Shown here: piece by piece, positions 7,224-16,092 of the stretch | How the letters are laid out: each line of letters starts with the position of its first letter | How positions within the stretch are numbered: the first letter of the stretch is position 1 | NCBI GenBank assembly: GCA_019429225.1 | Contig: JAHYJK010000011.1 | Coordinates: 1-42,882 of the forward strand | Reading direction: 5' to 3' | From: Anaerolineaceae bacterium | GTDB taxonomy: Bacteria; Chloroflexota; Anaerolineae; Anaerolineales; Anaerolineaceae | DNA length: 42,882 nt | Notes under the pieces: model-generated | Seen by the model: only the letters and a program-made list of their open reading frames with translations | The model's database searches: none | What the model was told of the DNA's origin: nothing | Made by a program: the position numbers and the translations under genes

Positions 7224-10200
7224 TCAGCTTAGCTTCACCCAGAGATGATGCACAATGCCATCCCGCCGGAAAATATGCTGGCTGTTGATTTCATCCAGGC
7301 AATCACCTGCGATTGTTTGTGTTGTGCCATCGTTCAGGAAAACTTCAATGCCAGAATTTTTGGCCAGTTGAACCACAATGGGCACCCCACAACAAGTGAA
7401 TCCCAGGCAGCCAGCGGGTAATTGGATCTGCTGGGATATATCATTGACATCCTGGTATTGGATCGTCCTGGGTTCCGAAAGAAGTTCGCTGGGGTCAAAT
7501 AACAGCGCATTGAAAGTAAGGCATCCATTCTTGATCACCAATCCAACCTCAGCCATTCTGGCGATGACTTCTTCTTTCACCAACCCGGTCATGCCAGGCT
7601 GTTTTGCTCCCTGCCCATTGGGTGTGTGCGAATAAGGATCGGTGGGAAATGCGCCAAATTTGGCTGGAGATTTGTAGAGTCCAAGACCTGCACGAATATC
7701 CTCATATTTTTCTATTAATCCGGCTGAGGAAGAGTCAAACTGGTATTTCAAGGCAGTTTCCTGGACAGCCAGCAGCAGCTTCGAAACCATGTGCCAGTAA
7801 ACACTCCCGAGTCCTTCGTAAGCAAAAAATTTCCCGGACCGCCCTGTAAACTCGGCATGGTGGAATACATCCTCAAATAAGGCTGCTATTTTTTCTCCTT
7901 CTGAAACGACTAATTCAGCCAATTCTGGTTGTTTTGCCAGATTTTCCAAAGCTTCGTACACATCTTTGGCATTGTGCAGTTCTCCGCCAAAATGATACAG
8001 TCCATCCAAATCTCGTACGAGCAATGTTTTATCCTGCTTTTCTGCCAGAATAGCTGGCAGTTGCAAATCTCCAATTTGATCCATCGAAATCGTATTTTTG
8101 GATAGAAAACCCGGTTGGGGTTTATCTGGATATAAAATGTAAGTGTTCTGATCTTCACGGAAGAGAGCACTGCTTCGTAAACTTTGCAATAGTGCCAGCG
8201 ATTCATCGCCGGAAAGCAGTCCTGAAGAAAGAATAGAAACCTGACCCTCCAGCATTTCCTTCAGATGGCTGATGCTGGCATTATTTTCACCGACATCCAA
8301 AATGTTGTAAGTATGAAAAAGCTGATCGCTGCGTTTGTTAGCACGCAAAGAATGTTCAATAAATTGTTGCACCAGGTCTAAGAACTCAAGCAAGTCATTA
8401 CTGCTGATCGAATTCAAATTCCCAGAGAAATTCTGATCGTAAATTTTCCAGCGATAATCACTACCAGCCTGCCCAAGCGCATCCATCATAGCACGACGTT
8501 GTTTGTTATCAAATTCTGACGCCAGGACTGGGTAAAACTGCTCAAAGATCTTTTTCATCTGGGCAAAAAGCAAAACAACTTCTTCGCTGATGCTTAAATT
8601 GATAGTTGTTTTTTTACTCAACAGTTCTCGACAAAAAACAATATACCGGCGCAAATAACCCAGAGTAACCACGGATAAACCCTTACCAACTAACGCGTTA
8701 TTGGCATCATTCCACTCCGGGCGTTGCGTGTTCATCCAGATACCGCCCTCCGGGACAAAATTAACCAGCTTCGCTAAAAGCAAGATAAGTAATTTTTCCC
8801 CAAGAGAGCGATGTAGAACCTGACCATCTGAATCAAACATTAATTTTCCGTCTGTTCCAAACAATTTAACTCTTTCATCAATCTCGCCTTCCATCGCATC
8901 ATCAAAATGGATGGTATTATACGGATCCTCCAATAGGTCAGAATAAGGTTTGATGCGGTATGGAATATTCGCAAAGCTCAGGATGTGCGATTCAAGGAAG
9001 TCGCTCAATCGCCCTGGATGGACCTTTGCACTGATTTCCATCAACTTCAACAAGTAAATAATCTGATGATCACTCCAATAGCCTATATTAGCCCAGGGAT
9101 TTCCTGGATCCGGGATTTCCCAATCCAGACCAGATCGTGTGATACGGTATGGATTATATCCATCGGCAGTGGTAGCGCTCAGAAAAGTGAAAATCATTCC
9201 TTCCACAAATTCCGGGTAGGAATACGACAATGCTTCCCAATTCTGGAAAATATCACGCCAGTTCCCTTCATAGTCCAGGCGCACAGATCCATCCGGTTTT
9301 TTTATATTGATCGTAAACTTATTCCAGGGACGACTGGGATCTCCATGTCGACGGCTAAAAGTCAATGGCAAATAGATGTAGCCCAGCCGGATGAGATCCG
9401 TTGAACCCTGAGTCTGTAATCGGGTATGGAAGTCCCAAATATGAATTTTCTTCGGCAGGTTCTTCAAAAATTCAGAATGAGTCTTATGCAGTTGGTGATG
9501 ATGGTTAGAGACAAACTCTGAAAAATCAGCACTGTCAATCCTATACTGGTCGGCAAAGGTGCCACCGCGCATCAAATTAAACATAACATTTGAAAAATGA
9601 TGTGAAGTTCGAAGAATATTAGCACTCAACTGCAACCCATCAGCGCTGGCAACAATATTTTCCAATTGGTGAGTGTTGGCATTAACGTCTTGCTCAATTT
9701 CCAGGCTAAGTTCAGCTGATTTTTTCCTGAGATGATGGATCGTGTTTACAATGTCAACTGCGTCCTGTTGAACGTCAGCCACAAAATACCAGATTTTTTC
9801 CTTACCAGGTGGCAAGGTCGCTTTGGCATGGATAAAATAGGCTCCACGGTGGCCACACACATCTACTTCTGGTGATATTTCCTTTCCCTCCCGAAATTCT
9901 TCTAATTGATTGGAAGAGAGTAAGTGACTAACCTGATCGAATCCAACTTGAAAAATTATCGTCGCCAATAATGATTCACTTGGTTCAGCTAAATCAGTCA
10001 AAGTAGCATTCAATGTATAGATCCCCAAACCTGTTTCAAGATCTAATTCACTGCGCTTATAAGCATCCAATAAGATGCTTAAGGTATTCTGTGTAGCAGA
10101 AGAAACATTTGCAGGCAGGACGTTCTGCAAACCATCCAACAATTCAATCTGAATAGTAGCTTCCGATGTGTTTGAGCTCTTAAGAGAAGAGGTTTTCACG

Positions 10201-10682
10201 AAACCAAATTTCTCACCGGTGCACCAGGAATACGTAAATGTTAAATCCAGGCTTTTATTAATTTCTTCAAAAATAACTTTGGTGCCAGGTACATTTTTGA
10301 ACAAATTTCTTTCAATCTGGTACTTCCCACATTGACGGGCTGAAAATGGTTCCCATAACCAGGTTTGATTATCATGAAAAATTCGAAATATCGTCTTGCT
10401 ACCAGTATTGTCATAATTATCAGTTAATTTATCTTCCGTGTAATAAGGGAATAACGCCTGTTCAGCGCTAACACGGCCAGCAGATATACCTCCATTCGAG
10501 GAGATAAACATCCAATGGTTAGAACTGCTTACCAGGTTTATGAAAAAAGGAGCTAACACATCAGAATTGGCAATCTTATAAAATTTTTCATTTTGAATAT
10601 TAATAAATTCTCCGGTTGTGTCAATGGTTGATTTTTGTTGAAATGTGTGCCCGATCCAAATTGGACGCGAATCTTTGTTCAT
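7224..10682 (-). CDS. GH94-like glycoside phosphorylase, candidate beta-1,3-glucan phosphorylase
   Basis: A 1152-residue cytoplasmic protein without signal peptide. Residues 1-330 look like a large beta-sandwich, about 350-1060 a helical (alpha/alpha) barrel, and the end a small beta-domain, the layout of GH94-type phosphorylases. Conserved-looking blocks are GGISAGRVSAEQALFP (64-79), RRHGDPSRPWNKF (444-456), GNWRDIFQNWEAL (473-485), ATTADGYNPYRIT (503-515) and IGYWSDHQIIYLL (533-545); Asp538 matches the position of the GH94 general acid (S-D-D/H motif). Large GH94-related proteins of 1100-1200 residues are known in families GH149 and GH161, both acting on beta-1,3-glucans with phosphate. Next to two GH16 glucanases and a sugar importer this is the most economical function, but the family assignment is by memory. 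A plain hydrolase is the alternative. GGGAG precedes the ATG. Confidence 0.55.
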   Translation of the reverse strand: MNKDSRPIWIGHTFQQKSTIDTTGEFINIQNEKFYKIANSDVLAPFFINLVSSSNHWMFISSNGGISAGRVSAEQALFPYYTEDKLTDNYDNTGSKTIFRIFHDNQTWLWEPFSARQCGKYQIERNLFKNVPGTKVIFEEINKSLDLTFTYSWCTGEKFGFVKTSSLKSSNTSEATIQIELLDGLQNVLPANVSSATQNTLSILLDAYKRSELDLETGLGIYTLNATLTDLAEPSESLLATIIFQVGFDQVSHLLSSNQLEEFREGKEISPEVDVCGHRGAYFIHAKATLPPGKEKIWYFVADVQQDAVDIVNTIHHLRKKSAELSLEIEQDVNANTHQLENIVASADGLQLSANILRTSHHFSNVMFNLMRGGTFADQYRIDSADFSEFVSNHHHQLHKTHSEFLKNLPKKIHIWDFHTRLQTQGSTDLIRLGYIYLPLTFSRRHGDPSRPWNKFTINIKKPDGSVRLDYEGNWRDIFQNWEALSYSYPEFVEGMIFTFLSATTADGYNPYRITRSGLDWEIPDPGNPWANIGYWSDHQIIYLLKLMEISAKVHPGRLSDFLESHILSFANIPYRIKPYSDLLEDPYNTIHFDDAMEGEIDERVKLFGTDGKLMFDSDGQVLHRSLGEKLLILLLAKLVNFVPEGGIWMNTQRPEWNDANNALVGKGLSVVTLGYLRRYIVFCRELLSKKTTINLSISEEVVLLFAQMKKIFEQFYPVLASEFDNKQRRAMMDALGQAGSDYRWKIYDQNFSGNLNSISSNDLLEFLDLVQQFIEHSLRANKRSDQLFHTYNILDVGENNASISHLKEMLEGQVSILSSGLLSGDESLALLQSLRSSALFREDQNTYILYPDKPQPGFLSKNTISMDQIGDLQLPAILAEKQDKTLLVRDLDGLYHFGGELHNAKDVYEALENLAKQPELAELVVSEGEKIAALFEDVFHHAEFTGRSGKFFAYEGLGSVYWHMVSKLLLAVQETALKYQFDSSSAGLIEKYEDIRAGLGLYKSPAKFGAFPTDPYSHTPNGQGAKQPGMTGLVKEEVIARMAEVGLVIKNGCLTFNALLFDPSELLSEPRTIQYQDVNDISQQIQLPAGCLGFTCCGVPIVVQLAKNSGIEVFLNDGTTQTIAGDCLDEINSQHIFRRDGIVHHLWVKLS

Positions 10683-10707
10683 GTTAACTCCCGATAACCT
10701 TAATTTT

Positions 10708-11520
10708 CTAAGAATGAGATATTCTTACCCAATCTATCATATAACGAACTTCGTTTTTTTGTATTGATGTAACAGTTTCTTCAGGTAGACCATAAAATGG
10801 TTTCTTTAAACCATTGATTTTATAGGGATATCTACCACCGATTGCAAAATTTAAAACAATACTTTTTGGTTGATTAAAAATCCATGGACTGAAATATTCA
10901 ATCATTGGTTTGGTTACTCGATACACTAACTTATCATCAACGTAAAATTCCATACTTCTATCTTGTTGTAAATTTAATGAATAAACATGCCAATTTGTAA
11001 CATCATTGTAAGTAGGGAAATAGAAATAATTTACCAGTGCTGCATCTCCAGAATATCCTTTGCCATGCACTGCAGAACTGATCCAATCCGGTTCACCAAC
11101 GAACTCCATAATATCTATTTCTCCACAGCCTGGCCATGAGCCTTGCCCGATTAGCCAGAAGGCTGGCCATAAACCAGCGCCAAATGACATCTTAATTCTT
11201 GCTGAGATTTCGCCATGGATAAATTCAATCTTTCCCTTTGTATCAATTCGTCCGGAAATGAAATCAAAGGATTTACCTTCCCGGGTTATGTAGTTGGGAT
11301 GATATCTTGGGTGCAACACCAAAATACCATTTGCATCTGTCGGATCACCTGGTTCTGTGTAAACTGTTTCTAAAGAGTCAACGTAAGCTTGTTGTTCATG
11401 GTTGAAAATATCACCGGTGACCATAACATTCCAATGATCGCGATTAATCAGGTCACCGGTGAAATCCTCAAAAAATATTTCTTTATTTTTGTTTACGCTT
11501 GCATCATTTTCTCGTGTCAT
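10708..11520 (-). CDS. GH16 family endo-beta-1,3-glucanase-like protein without signal peptide
   Basis: A 270-residue GH16 enzyme. The catalytic signature GEIDIMEF places nucleophile Glu134, Asp136 and acid/base Glu139. Further GH16 landmarks are GLWPAFWLIG, the HGKGYSG loop after the active site, YVDDKLVYRV and the late VLNFAIGG. There is no hydrophobic N-terminus: the protein begins MTRENDASVNKNKEIFFEDF, so it is expected to be cytoplasmic or exported by another route. Laminarinases and licheninases of this type normally work outside the cell, which makes this one odd. It lies 25 bases upstream of the phosphorylase gene and 45 downstream of the lipoprotein GH16 gene, inside one operon. Substrate specificity (beta-1,3 versus mixed-linked) is inferred. 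Confidence 0.85.
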   Translation of the reverse strand: MTRENDASVNKNKEIFFEDFTGDLINRDHWNVMVTGDIFNHEQQAYVDSLETVYTEPGDPTDANGILVLHPRYHPNYITREGKSFDFISGRIDTKGKIEFIHGEISARIKMSFGAGLWPAFWLIGQGSWPGCGEIDIMEFVGEPDWISSAVHGKGYSGDAALVNYFYFPTYNDVTNWHVYSLNLQQDRSMEFYVDDKLVYRVTKPMIEYFSPWIFNQPKSIVLNFAIGGRYPYKINGLKKPFYGLPEETVTSIQKNEVRYMIDWVRISHS

Positions 11521-11565
11521 ATAAATAACACTGCAGATTGAGTGACATGTTTGTTTTTCGCTGGT

Positions 11566-12384
11566 TTAATTTACTTTTTGGAAGACACGGACGTAATCTA
11601 CCAGATATTGTTTTGGAAATACAACATCCAGCCCAATCGGTCCAGGTAATTGTCCACCAAGTGCCAGGTTTAAAATTATGAAGAAAGGCTGGTCAAATAC
11701 CCATTGGCGATCTCCAACATCAGCATAAGTGACTGTGTGATACAACTCGCCATCAAAATACCAATCGATCTTTCCTTCTTCCCATTCGATGGCATATGTA
11801 TGAAAATCATCTGCAATATTGAATGTTTGCCGGTTCCATTGCCCAATGCCAAGCGCTCCAGAATAACCAGGCCCATGCGCAGTGCCCATAATTAGATCAG
11901 GTTCTTTTCCGATGTACTCCATAATATCAATCTCACCGCAATCTGGCCAATTTGATCCATCAAATGAGGAACCTAACATCCAGAAGGCCGGCCACAATCC
12001 TTTGTCTTCAGGAACTTTTAATCTGGCTTCAATTCGCCCATATTGAAAATTTTGAAGACCTTGCGTTTTTAATCTTGCCGAGGTGTAATAGGAATTTTCG
12101 TATTTTTCCTGTAAAGCTTCTATGACTAACATTCCCTTTTCAATGCGCGCATTTTCTGGACGGTCTGTGTAATATTGAGCTTCACCATTCCCCCATCCCC
12201 AACCACCAATATCATACGTCCAATTATTCGTGTTGATTGATTTTCCATCAAATTCATCATTCCAAACCAATTGGTAACCTGGAGGAGGGGTAATCTCTGC
12301 TGCTTTTGTAATACATCCAGTCAACGTTGTTATCAAAACAACAAGCAAGATTAATTTAAGGATGTTCTTGTGTTTCATATCCAT
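11566..12384 (-). CDS. GH16 family endo-beta-1,3-glucanase, lipoprotein
   Basis: A 272-residue protein with a basic start, a hydrophobic stretch (10-22) and the lipobox LTGC with Cys24, so it should be lipid-anchored outside the membrane. The GH16 domain follows: LVWNDEFDG at the first strand, GLWPAFWMLGS, the catalytic GEIDIMEY (Glu151, Asp153, Glu156), GTAHGPGYSG, WYFDGELYHT and LNLALGGQLPGP. These match the laminarinase-like branch of GH16. GGAG six bases upstream supports the ATG at 12384. It follows the MalG-like permease by about 60 bases. Together with the ABC importer it suggests cleavage of a beta-glucan at the cell surface with uptake of the fragments. Confidence 0.9.
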   Translation of the reverse strand: MDMKHKNILKLILLVVLITTLTGCITKAAEITPPPGYQLVWNDEFDGKSINTNNWTYDIGGWGWGNGEAQYYTDRPENARIEKGMLVIEALQEKYENSYYTSARLKTQGLQNFQYGRIEARLKVPEDKGLWPAFWMLGSSFDGSNWPDCGEIDIMEYIGKEPDLIMGTAHGPGYSGALGIGQWNRQTFNIADDFHTYAIEWEEGKIDWYFDGELYHTVTYADVGDRQWVFDQPFFIILNLALGGQLPGPIGLDVVFPKQYLVDYVRVFQKVN

Positions 12385-12446
12385 TCTTTACTCCAAAAAT
12401 CGCCAGATATTTTTTTTACTTAAGGCAAACTTCTTTTGTGTTTGAA

Positions 12447-13286
12447 TTATCCTTTTACTGCTCCAGCTGTTAGACCAGAGACAATTTGACGTTGCAAGAC
12501 AAGGAATAAGACTAGCATGGGAAATGTCAACATTAAAACAGCTGCTGCTAATGTTGGCCAATTGCTTCCATACACACCTTGAAATACAATCAAACCACGG
12601 GTAATTGGATAGTAGTCTTTGTTGGTAAGATAAATGGTTGGAGCGATAATCTCATTCCAAATGCCAATCGCATGCAGAACAACGACAGTAGCAACCGCAG
12701 GTCGTATGAGTGGAAGAACTATTGACCACACAAAGCGTAAGTATCCACAACCTTCCAATGCTGCGGCTTCATCCAACTCTAAAGGCAGTGTTTTAATATA
12801 ATTCACCAAAATGATAATCCCAATCGGATTGACCAAAAACAACATGATATAACCAATCGGATTATTATAGAGGCCTAAACCCAGGATAAGACGAAACTGT
12901 GGAATGAGCGCAGGTGGCAAAAATAACGCGATTACAAAAAGGGTTAGCAGGGGTGTAGAAAATTTGACATATTTTCGCGATATTGGAAACGCCACAAAAA
13001 CAGCTGTAATGACATAGATAAATGTTGCCGTGAAAGTGTAAATGATTGAATTCCAAATATATTGTGGGAAATTTGCTTTTTCCCAGGCATCAGCAAAATT
13101 ACTGAAATTGAATGATGTTGTTATTCCAGTTGCATTCTTCATAAACTCTGGCATTGTTTTCAATGCTGTATTCACCAACATCAACAATGGTCCAAGGTAA
13201 GCCAGTACCAACAGAAATAAGAAAATATAAGATGCTACAAGCCCCCATTTAATTGATTTACCGTTGGATTCTTTAGCGTTTTTCAT
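12447..13286 (-). CDS. Carbohydrate ABC permease (CUT1, MalG-like)
   Basis: A 279-residue inner-membrane protein with about six transmembrane helices and the EAA loop ELDEAAALEGCGYLRFVWSIVLPLIRPA (residues about 177-204) that contacts the ATPase. The signature and the Ser/Thr-rich N-terminal loop match MalG/LacG-type sugar permeases. Its start overlaps the stop of the MalF-like gene by four bases (ATGA), indicating translational coupling. No ATP-binding subunit is encoded in this locus; a shared MsiK/UgpC-like ATPase elsewhere is expected. Confidence 0.92.
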   Translation of the reverse strand: MKNAKESNGKSIKWGLVASYIFLFLLVLAYLGPLLMLVNTALKTMPEFMKNATGITTSFNFSNFADAWEKANFPQYIWNSIIYTFTATFIYVITAVFVAFPISRKYVKFSTPLLTLFVIALFLPPALIPQFRLILGLGLYNNPIGYIMLFLVNPIGIIILVNYIKTLPLELDEAAALEGCGYLRFVWSIVLPLIRPAVATVVVLHAIGIWNEIIAPTIYLTNKDYYPITRGLIVFQGVYGSNWPTLAAAVLMLTFPMLVLFLVLQRQIVSGLTAGAVKG

Positions 13287-14212
13287 CCCATAATCCTTTC
13301 TTCCCGACGTCTTAAGAATGTTTGAACAGACAATCCTATCACCAATACTAAAACGAATAACACCATGGAAGCTGCTGCAGCATAGCCTTGCCTAAAACTG
13401 CTGGTTACACTTCCCGAAGTTTGTCCAAAGCCTACTGCGTAAATCAAATAACCTAAGACCTGTGTTCCATTGCGGTAACCAATTAAGACCAGGAATAACT
13501 GCCAGGCTTGTAAACTACCAATGATATTCAAAAGTAAATTTGTGTTAACACTGGGTGTTAACAATGGCCAGGTAACATTCTTAAAAACTTGCCAGTTATT
13601 TGCTCCATCCATTTCGGCTGCTTCATACATTTCAGATGGAATGGTTTGTAAACCAGATAAAAAGATCATCATGGTGATTCCCATATTCGCCCAGATTTGA
13701 ATGATAATGACCCAGATAAATGCTTCCGTGGGTGATCCTCCCAAAAATTCAGAGCGAAGACCAAAAAATTCAAATAACTTTGCCATTGGGCCACCAAGTG
13801 GGAAAAGGAACAGGGACCAGATCAGACCTTGAATGACTGCGCCTAGAATGACTGGCATAAAGAAAAGTGTTCGAAAAAAGTTCCGAGCACGAATTTTTGG
13901 GTTGTTTAATATAACCGCCGTGACCAACCCAAATAAGAATTGAATTGTTGTGACAAAAACTGAAAAAATTAACGTACGACCCAGCGCATCAAAATTATCT
14001 TTGGATGCCTGTCCCATAAAAAGGAATTCTTTATAATTATCCAACCCAATCCAATTAATTGTCGCACCTTTCAGACCGGTTGTATCTGTTAAAGAGAAGA
14101 TTGAGGTAGCTAAGGATGGCCCAAGCGAGATAATAAAGTAGAATGCTATACCCGGGAGTAATAGCAAATATGGGGTTAATCTTGATTTACCCCGACCAAA
14201 ATGGTAGTTCAT
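13283..14212 (-). CDS. Carbohydrate ABC permease (CUT1, MalF-like)
   Basis: A 309-residue permease with six hydrophobic helices, the first at about residues 15-35, and the EAA motif EMYEAAEMDGANNWQVFKNVTWPLLTP near the middle. It resembles UgpA/LacF/MalF-type partners of CUT1 importers. The start ATG at 14212 is chosen because AGGAGGAG lies just before it; a longer frame reaching 14269 would run through the upstream terminator hairpin. It forms a heterodimer with the following MalG-like protein. Confidence 0.92.
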   Translation of the reverse strand: MNYHFGRGKSRLTPYLLLLPGIAFYFIISLGPSLATSIFSLTDTTGLKGATINWIGLDNYKEFLFMGQASKDNFDALGRTLIFSVFVTTIQFLFGLVTAVILNNPKIRARNFFRTLFFMPVILGAVIQGLIWSLFLFPLGGPMAKLFEFFGLRSEFLGGSPTEAFIWVIIIQIWANMGITMMIFLSGLQTIPSEMYEAAEMDGANNWQVFKNVTWPLLTPSVNTNLLLNIIGSLQAWQLFLVLIGYRNGTQVLGYLIYAVGFGQTSGSVTSSFRQGYAAAASMVLFVLVLVIGLSVQTFLRRREERIMG

Positions 14213-14234
14213 TATTCTCCTCCTTCTATATAGA

Positions 14235-14266
14235 AAAGGCTTTCCACCGATTGGTGGAAAGCCTTT
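14235..14266 (-). terminator. Intercistronic hairpin between binding protein and permease
   Basis: AAAGGCTTTCCACC (14235-14248) pairs with GGTGGAAAGCCTTT (14253-14266) around a GATT loop: a 14-base perfect stem. On the - strand it follows the stop codon of the binding-protein gene by 12 bases and is followed by only a few T residues. It probably acts as a partial terminator or a 3' mRNA stabiliser that gives the binding protein higher expression than the permeases. Confidence 0.75.
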
Positions 14267-14278
14267 CAACGAAACGAA

Positions 14279-15622
14279 TTACTTTACAGCATCGAGACCA
14301 GATTGGAGGTCAGCTTGAACTTTATCTGCCAGTTCTTTTGCGTCATCATAAGTACCGAAGGGTTTGAAATAAGAAGCCCATGGATTGGCAAATTGTCCAG
14401 AACCCTTGGGAGCAATCCAATATTGCTCATAACCGACACGGAAGTTTTCCAGATATGGAGCAACTTCGGCACCGATTTTGGTGTCTAATGTAGCGCTTGG
14501 TTGTGTTGGAATGAATCCAACCGCATTGGCAAATGCCTGGTAATTTTCAGGGGTTGAGAACTCAGCTAAGTAATTTAGAGCTACTTCTTTATTTGGTGTA
14601 TTGGCAGCAATTGCCCAACCCTGATCATATTTGCCAAACAAGTACTTGTTATCATCTGCATTATCAGAACCAGGGAAAGGAATATATCCCCAATCAAACG
14701 CAGGTTCTGCAGCTTCGATTGCGGAGGCATACCAGGTTCCACCAGGGAACATAGCCACTGCGCCTGAAGCAAAACGACCAGGAGCAGCATCACCCGCCAC
14801 ACCACTGGCACCGGGTTCCATCATGTTCTGGGCATAAACTTTCATTTTTTCCCACATATCAAGCGCTTTTGCGTCATTCCATTTGATGGTTCCGGTCCAA
14901 AGACCTTCAACCAGAGCTGCCTGGTCAGGATAGATTGCGCCAGTCAAGCCATAAGCGCCAACAAAAATTGGCCAACCATCCTTACCTCCAGCCGTCATAC
15001 AGGGTGTTCCTGCAGCTGTGAATGTTTCACATGCTGTGACCAGCTCGTCCCAGGTTGTTGGAACAGTAACATTGTTAGCGGCGAATAAGTCTTTGTTGTA
15101 ATAAATGCCGCTATAGGAAACTCTACCAAGATTGACTGCGTACACTTTGCCATTAAAACTACCTGCATCATCAATGGTAGGCTGATCATAATTCTTTACA
15201 AATGCCTGATCAGAAATATCCATCAATAAACCAGCCTCAATCAATTGTTGCCAATTAGGTTTATCAACAAGCTTCATATAGGGTTGAGCGCCATTCGCAA
15301 AACCGAAAATGTCAATCACGTCGATATCATTGGCGGTTAATCTTGTCTGGGTCACAGTACTCAAGTCATTTGCATTAACAACTGACATGTCAATAGTCAC
15401 ATTCGGGTATTTATCACTGAAACTTTTGTTAAAAGCTTCCATGAATTCCACCATCGGAGGATTTTGATGGACTAGCACTCGAAGTGTTACTTTTTCTGCA
15501 GCTACTGGTTCACTGGATGACCCATCAGAAGTCGAGGGGGCAGTTTCTTTGGGGGCACAGGCGGCCAAAAAAATTGCAAAGACCATCAAAATAGTTATTA
15601 CTTTATAGATTTTCTTAAACAT
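14279..15622 (-). CDS. Sugar-binding lipoprotein of the ABC importer (SBP family 1)
   Basis: A 447-residue extracellular binding protein. The signal ends in LAAC with Cys22, a lipobox. It is followed by a Ser-rich linker and a mature domain with typical cluster-1 features: VTLRVLVHQNPPMVEFMEAF, IDVIDIFGFANG, YSGIYYNKDLFAANNVTVPTTWDEL, FASGAVAMFPGGTWYASAIE and ANTPNKEVALNYLAEF. It delivers oligosaccharides to the two permeases downstream. The GAAGGAG ribosome site lies ten bases before the ATG. It is the first large gene of the transport operon and the intercistronic hairpin after it fits high expression. Confidence 0.93.
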   Translation of the reverse strand: MFKKIYKVITILMVFAIFLAACAPKETAPSTSDGSSSEPVAAEKVTLRVLVHQNPPMVEFMEAFNKSFSDKYPNVTIDMSVVNANDLSTVTQTRLTANDIDVIDIFGFANGAQPYMKLVDKPNWQQLIEAGLLMDISDQAFVKNYDQPTIDDAGSFNGKVYAVNLGRVSYSGIYYNKDLFAANNVTVPTTWDELVTACETFTAAGTPCMTAGGKDGWPIFVGAYGLTGAIYPDQAALVEGLWTGTIKWNDAKALDMWEKMKVYAQNMMEPGASGVAGDAAPGRFASGAVAMFPGGTWYASAIEAAEPAFDWGYIPFPGSDNADDNKYLFGKYDQGWAIAANTPNKEVALNYLAEFSTPENYQAFANAVGFIPTQPSATLDTKIGAEVAPYLENFRVGYEQYWIAPKGSGQFANPWASYFKPFGTYDDAKELADKVQADLQSGLDAVK

Positions 15623-15728
15623 GGACGATTTTCTCCTTCGTAAGTAAAATGAATTTGATTAGATTAGAAAACAGAATTGCTGGGGTTTCTCAGACCAAAT
15701 TGTTTTAAGAACCATCACCTCCTGGATA

Positions 15729-15923
15729 TCATTGTTCTTTTCGTGACCGAGAAGCAGCTAAAGATCGAGCTGCTTGATTTGGTTGATAACCATTCTCCCT
15801 GATCACTTGCCAAACTCGTGCTCGAATTTCAGATCGCACTCCAGGGCGATCATTAATCACTCGGGAAGCTGTTGCCAGTGAGACATTTGCTAGTTTTGCT
15901 ACTTCTCTTAACGTGATAGTCAT
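15729..15923 (-). CDS. Free-standing LacI-family DNA-binding domain (64 residues)
   Basis: The 64 residues are a nearly complete LacI/GalR headpiece: [21 protein letters not shown] is the helix-turn-helix (residues 4-24), [22 protein letters not shown] the third helix and loop, and [14 protein letters not shown] the hinge helix. After this the frame stops with TGA, and no effector-binding domain is found in any frame in the 106 bases before the next gene. The headpiece sequence is intact and not obviously decaying, with GAGGG ahead of the ATG. It may be a small repressor, a cut-down pseudogene, or the split-off DNA-binding part of the LacI-like sensor encoded just upstream, whose own N-terminus lacks this domain. 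Confidence 0.75.
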   Translation of the reverse strand: MTITLREVAKLANVSLATASRVINDRPGVRSEIRARVWQVIRENGYQPNQAARSLAASRSRKEQ

Positions 15924-15978
15924 AATTGCCCAGATCCCTCATTCCCAATATGAGACCGCTTTCATTCACATTGTATTG

Positions 15979-16022
15979 ACATGGAGTTTTTTTTACATGG
16001 ACAAAAAAGTGGATGACATGAA
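15979..16022 (-). promoter_or_regulatory. Three direct repeats upstream of the LacI-headpiece/transport operon
   Basis: ACATGGA (15979-15985), ACATGGA (15995-16001) and ACATGAA (16016-16022) are spaced 16 and 21 bases apart, start to start. On the - strand they precede a TACAAT -10-like box about 50 bases before the headpiece gene; the -35 is poor, as in an activated promoter. Direct repeats with such spacing are typical of AraC-type regulators, and the neighbouring hybrid sensor ends in an AraC-type domain. Confidence 0.4.
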
Positions 16023-16092
16023 CGATTCATAGAACCTGGATAAATTTCAAATATCCAAATTCTTTTTGACTATAAAAATGACGAGAAAAAAA

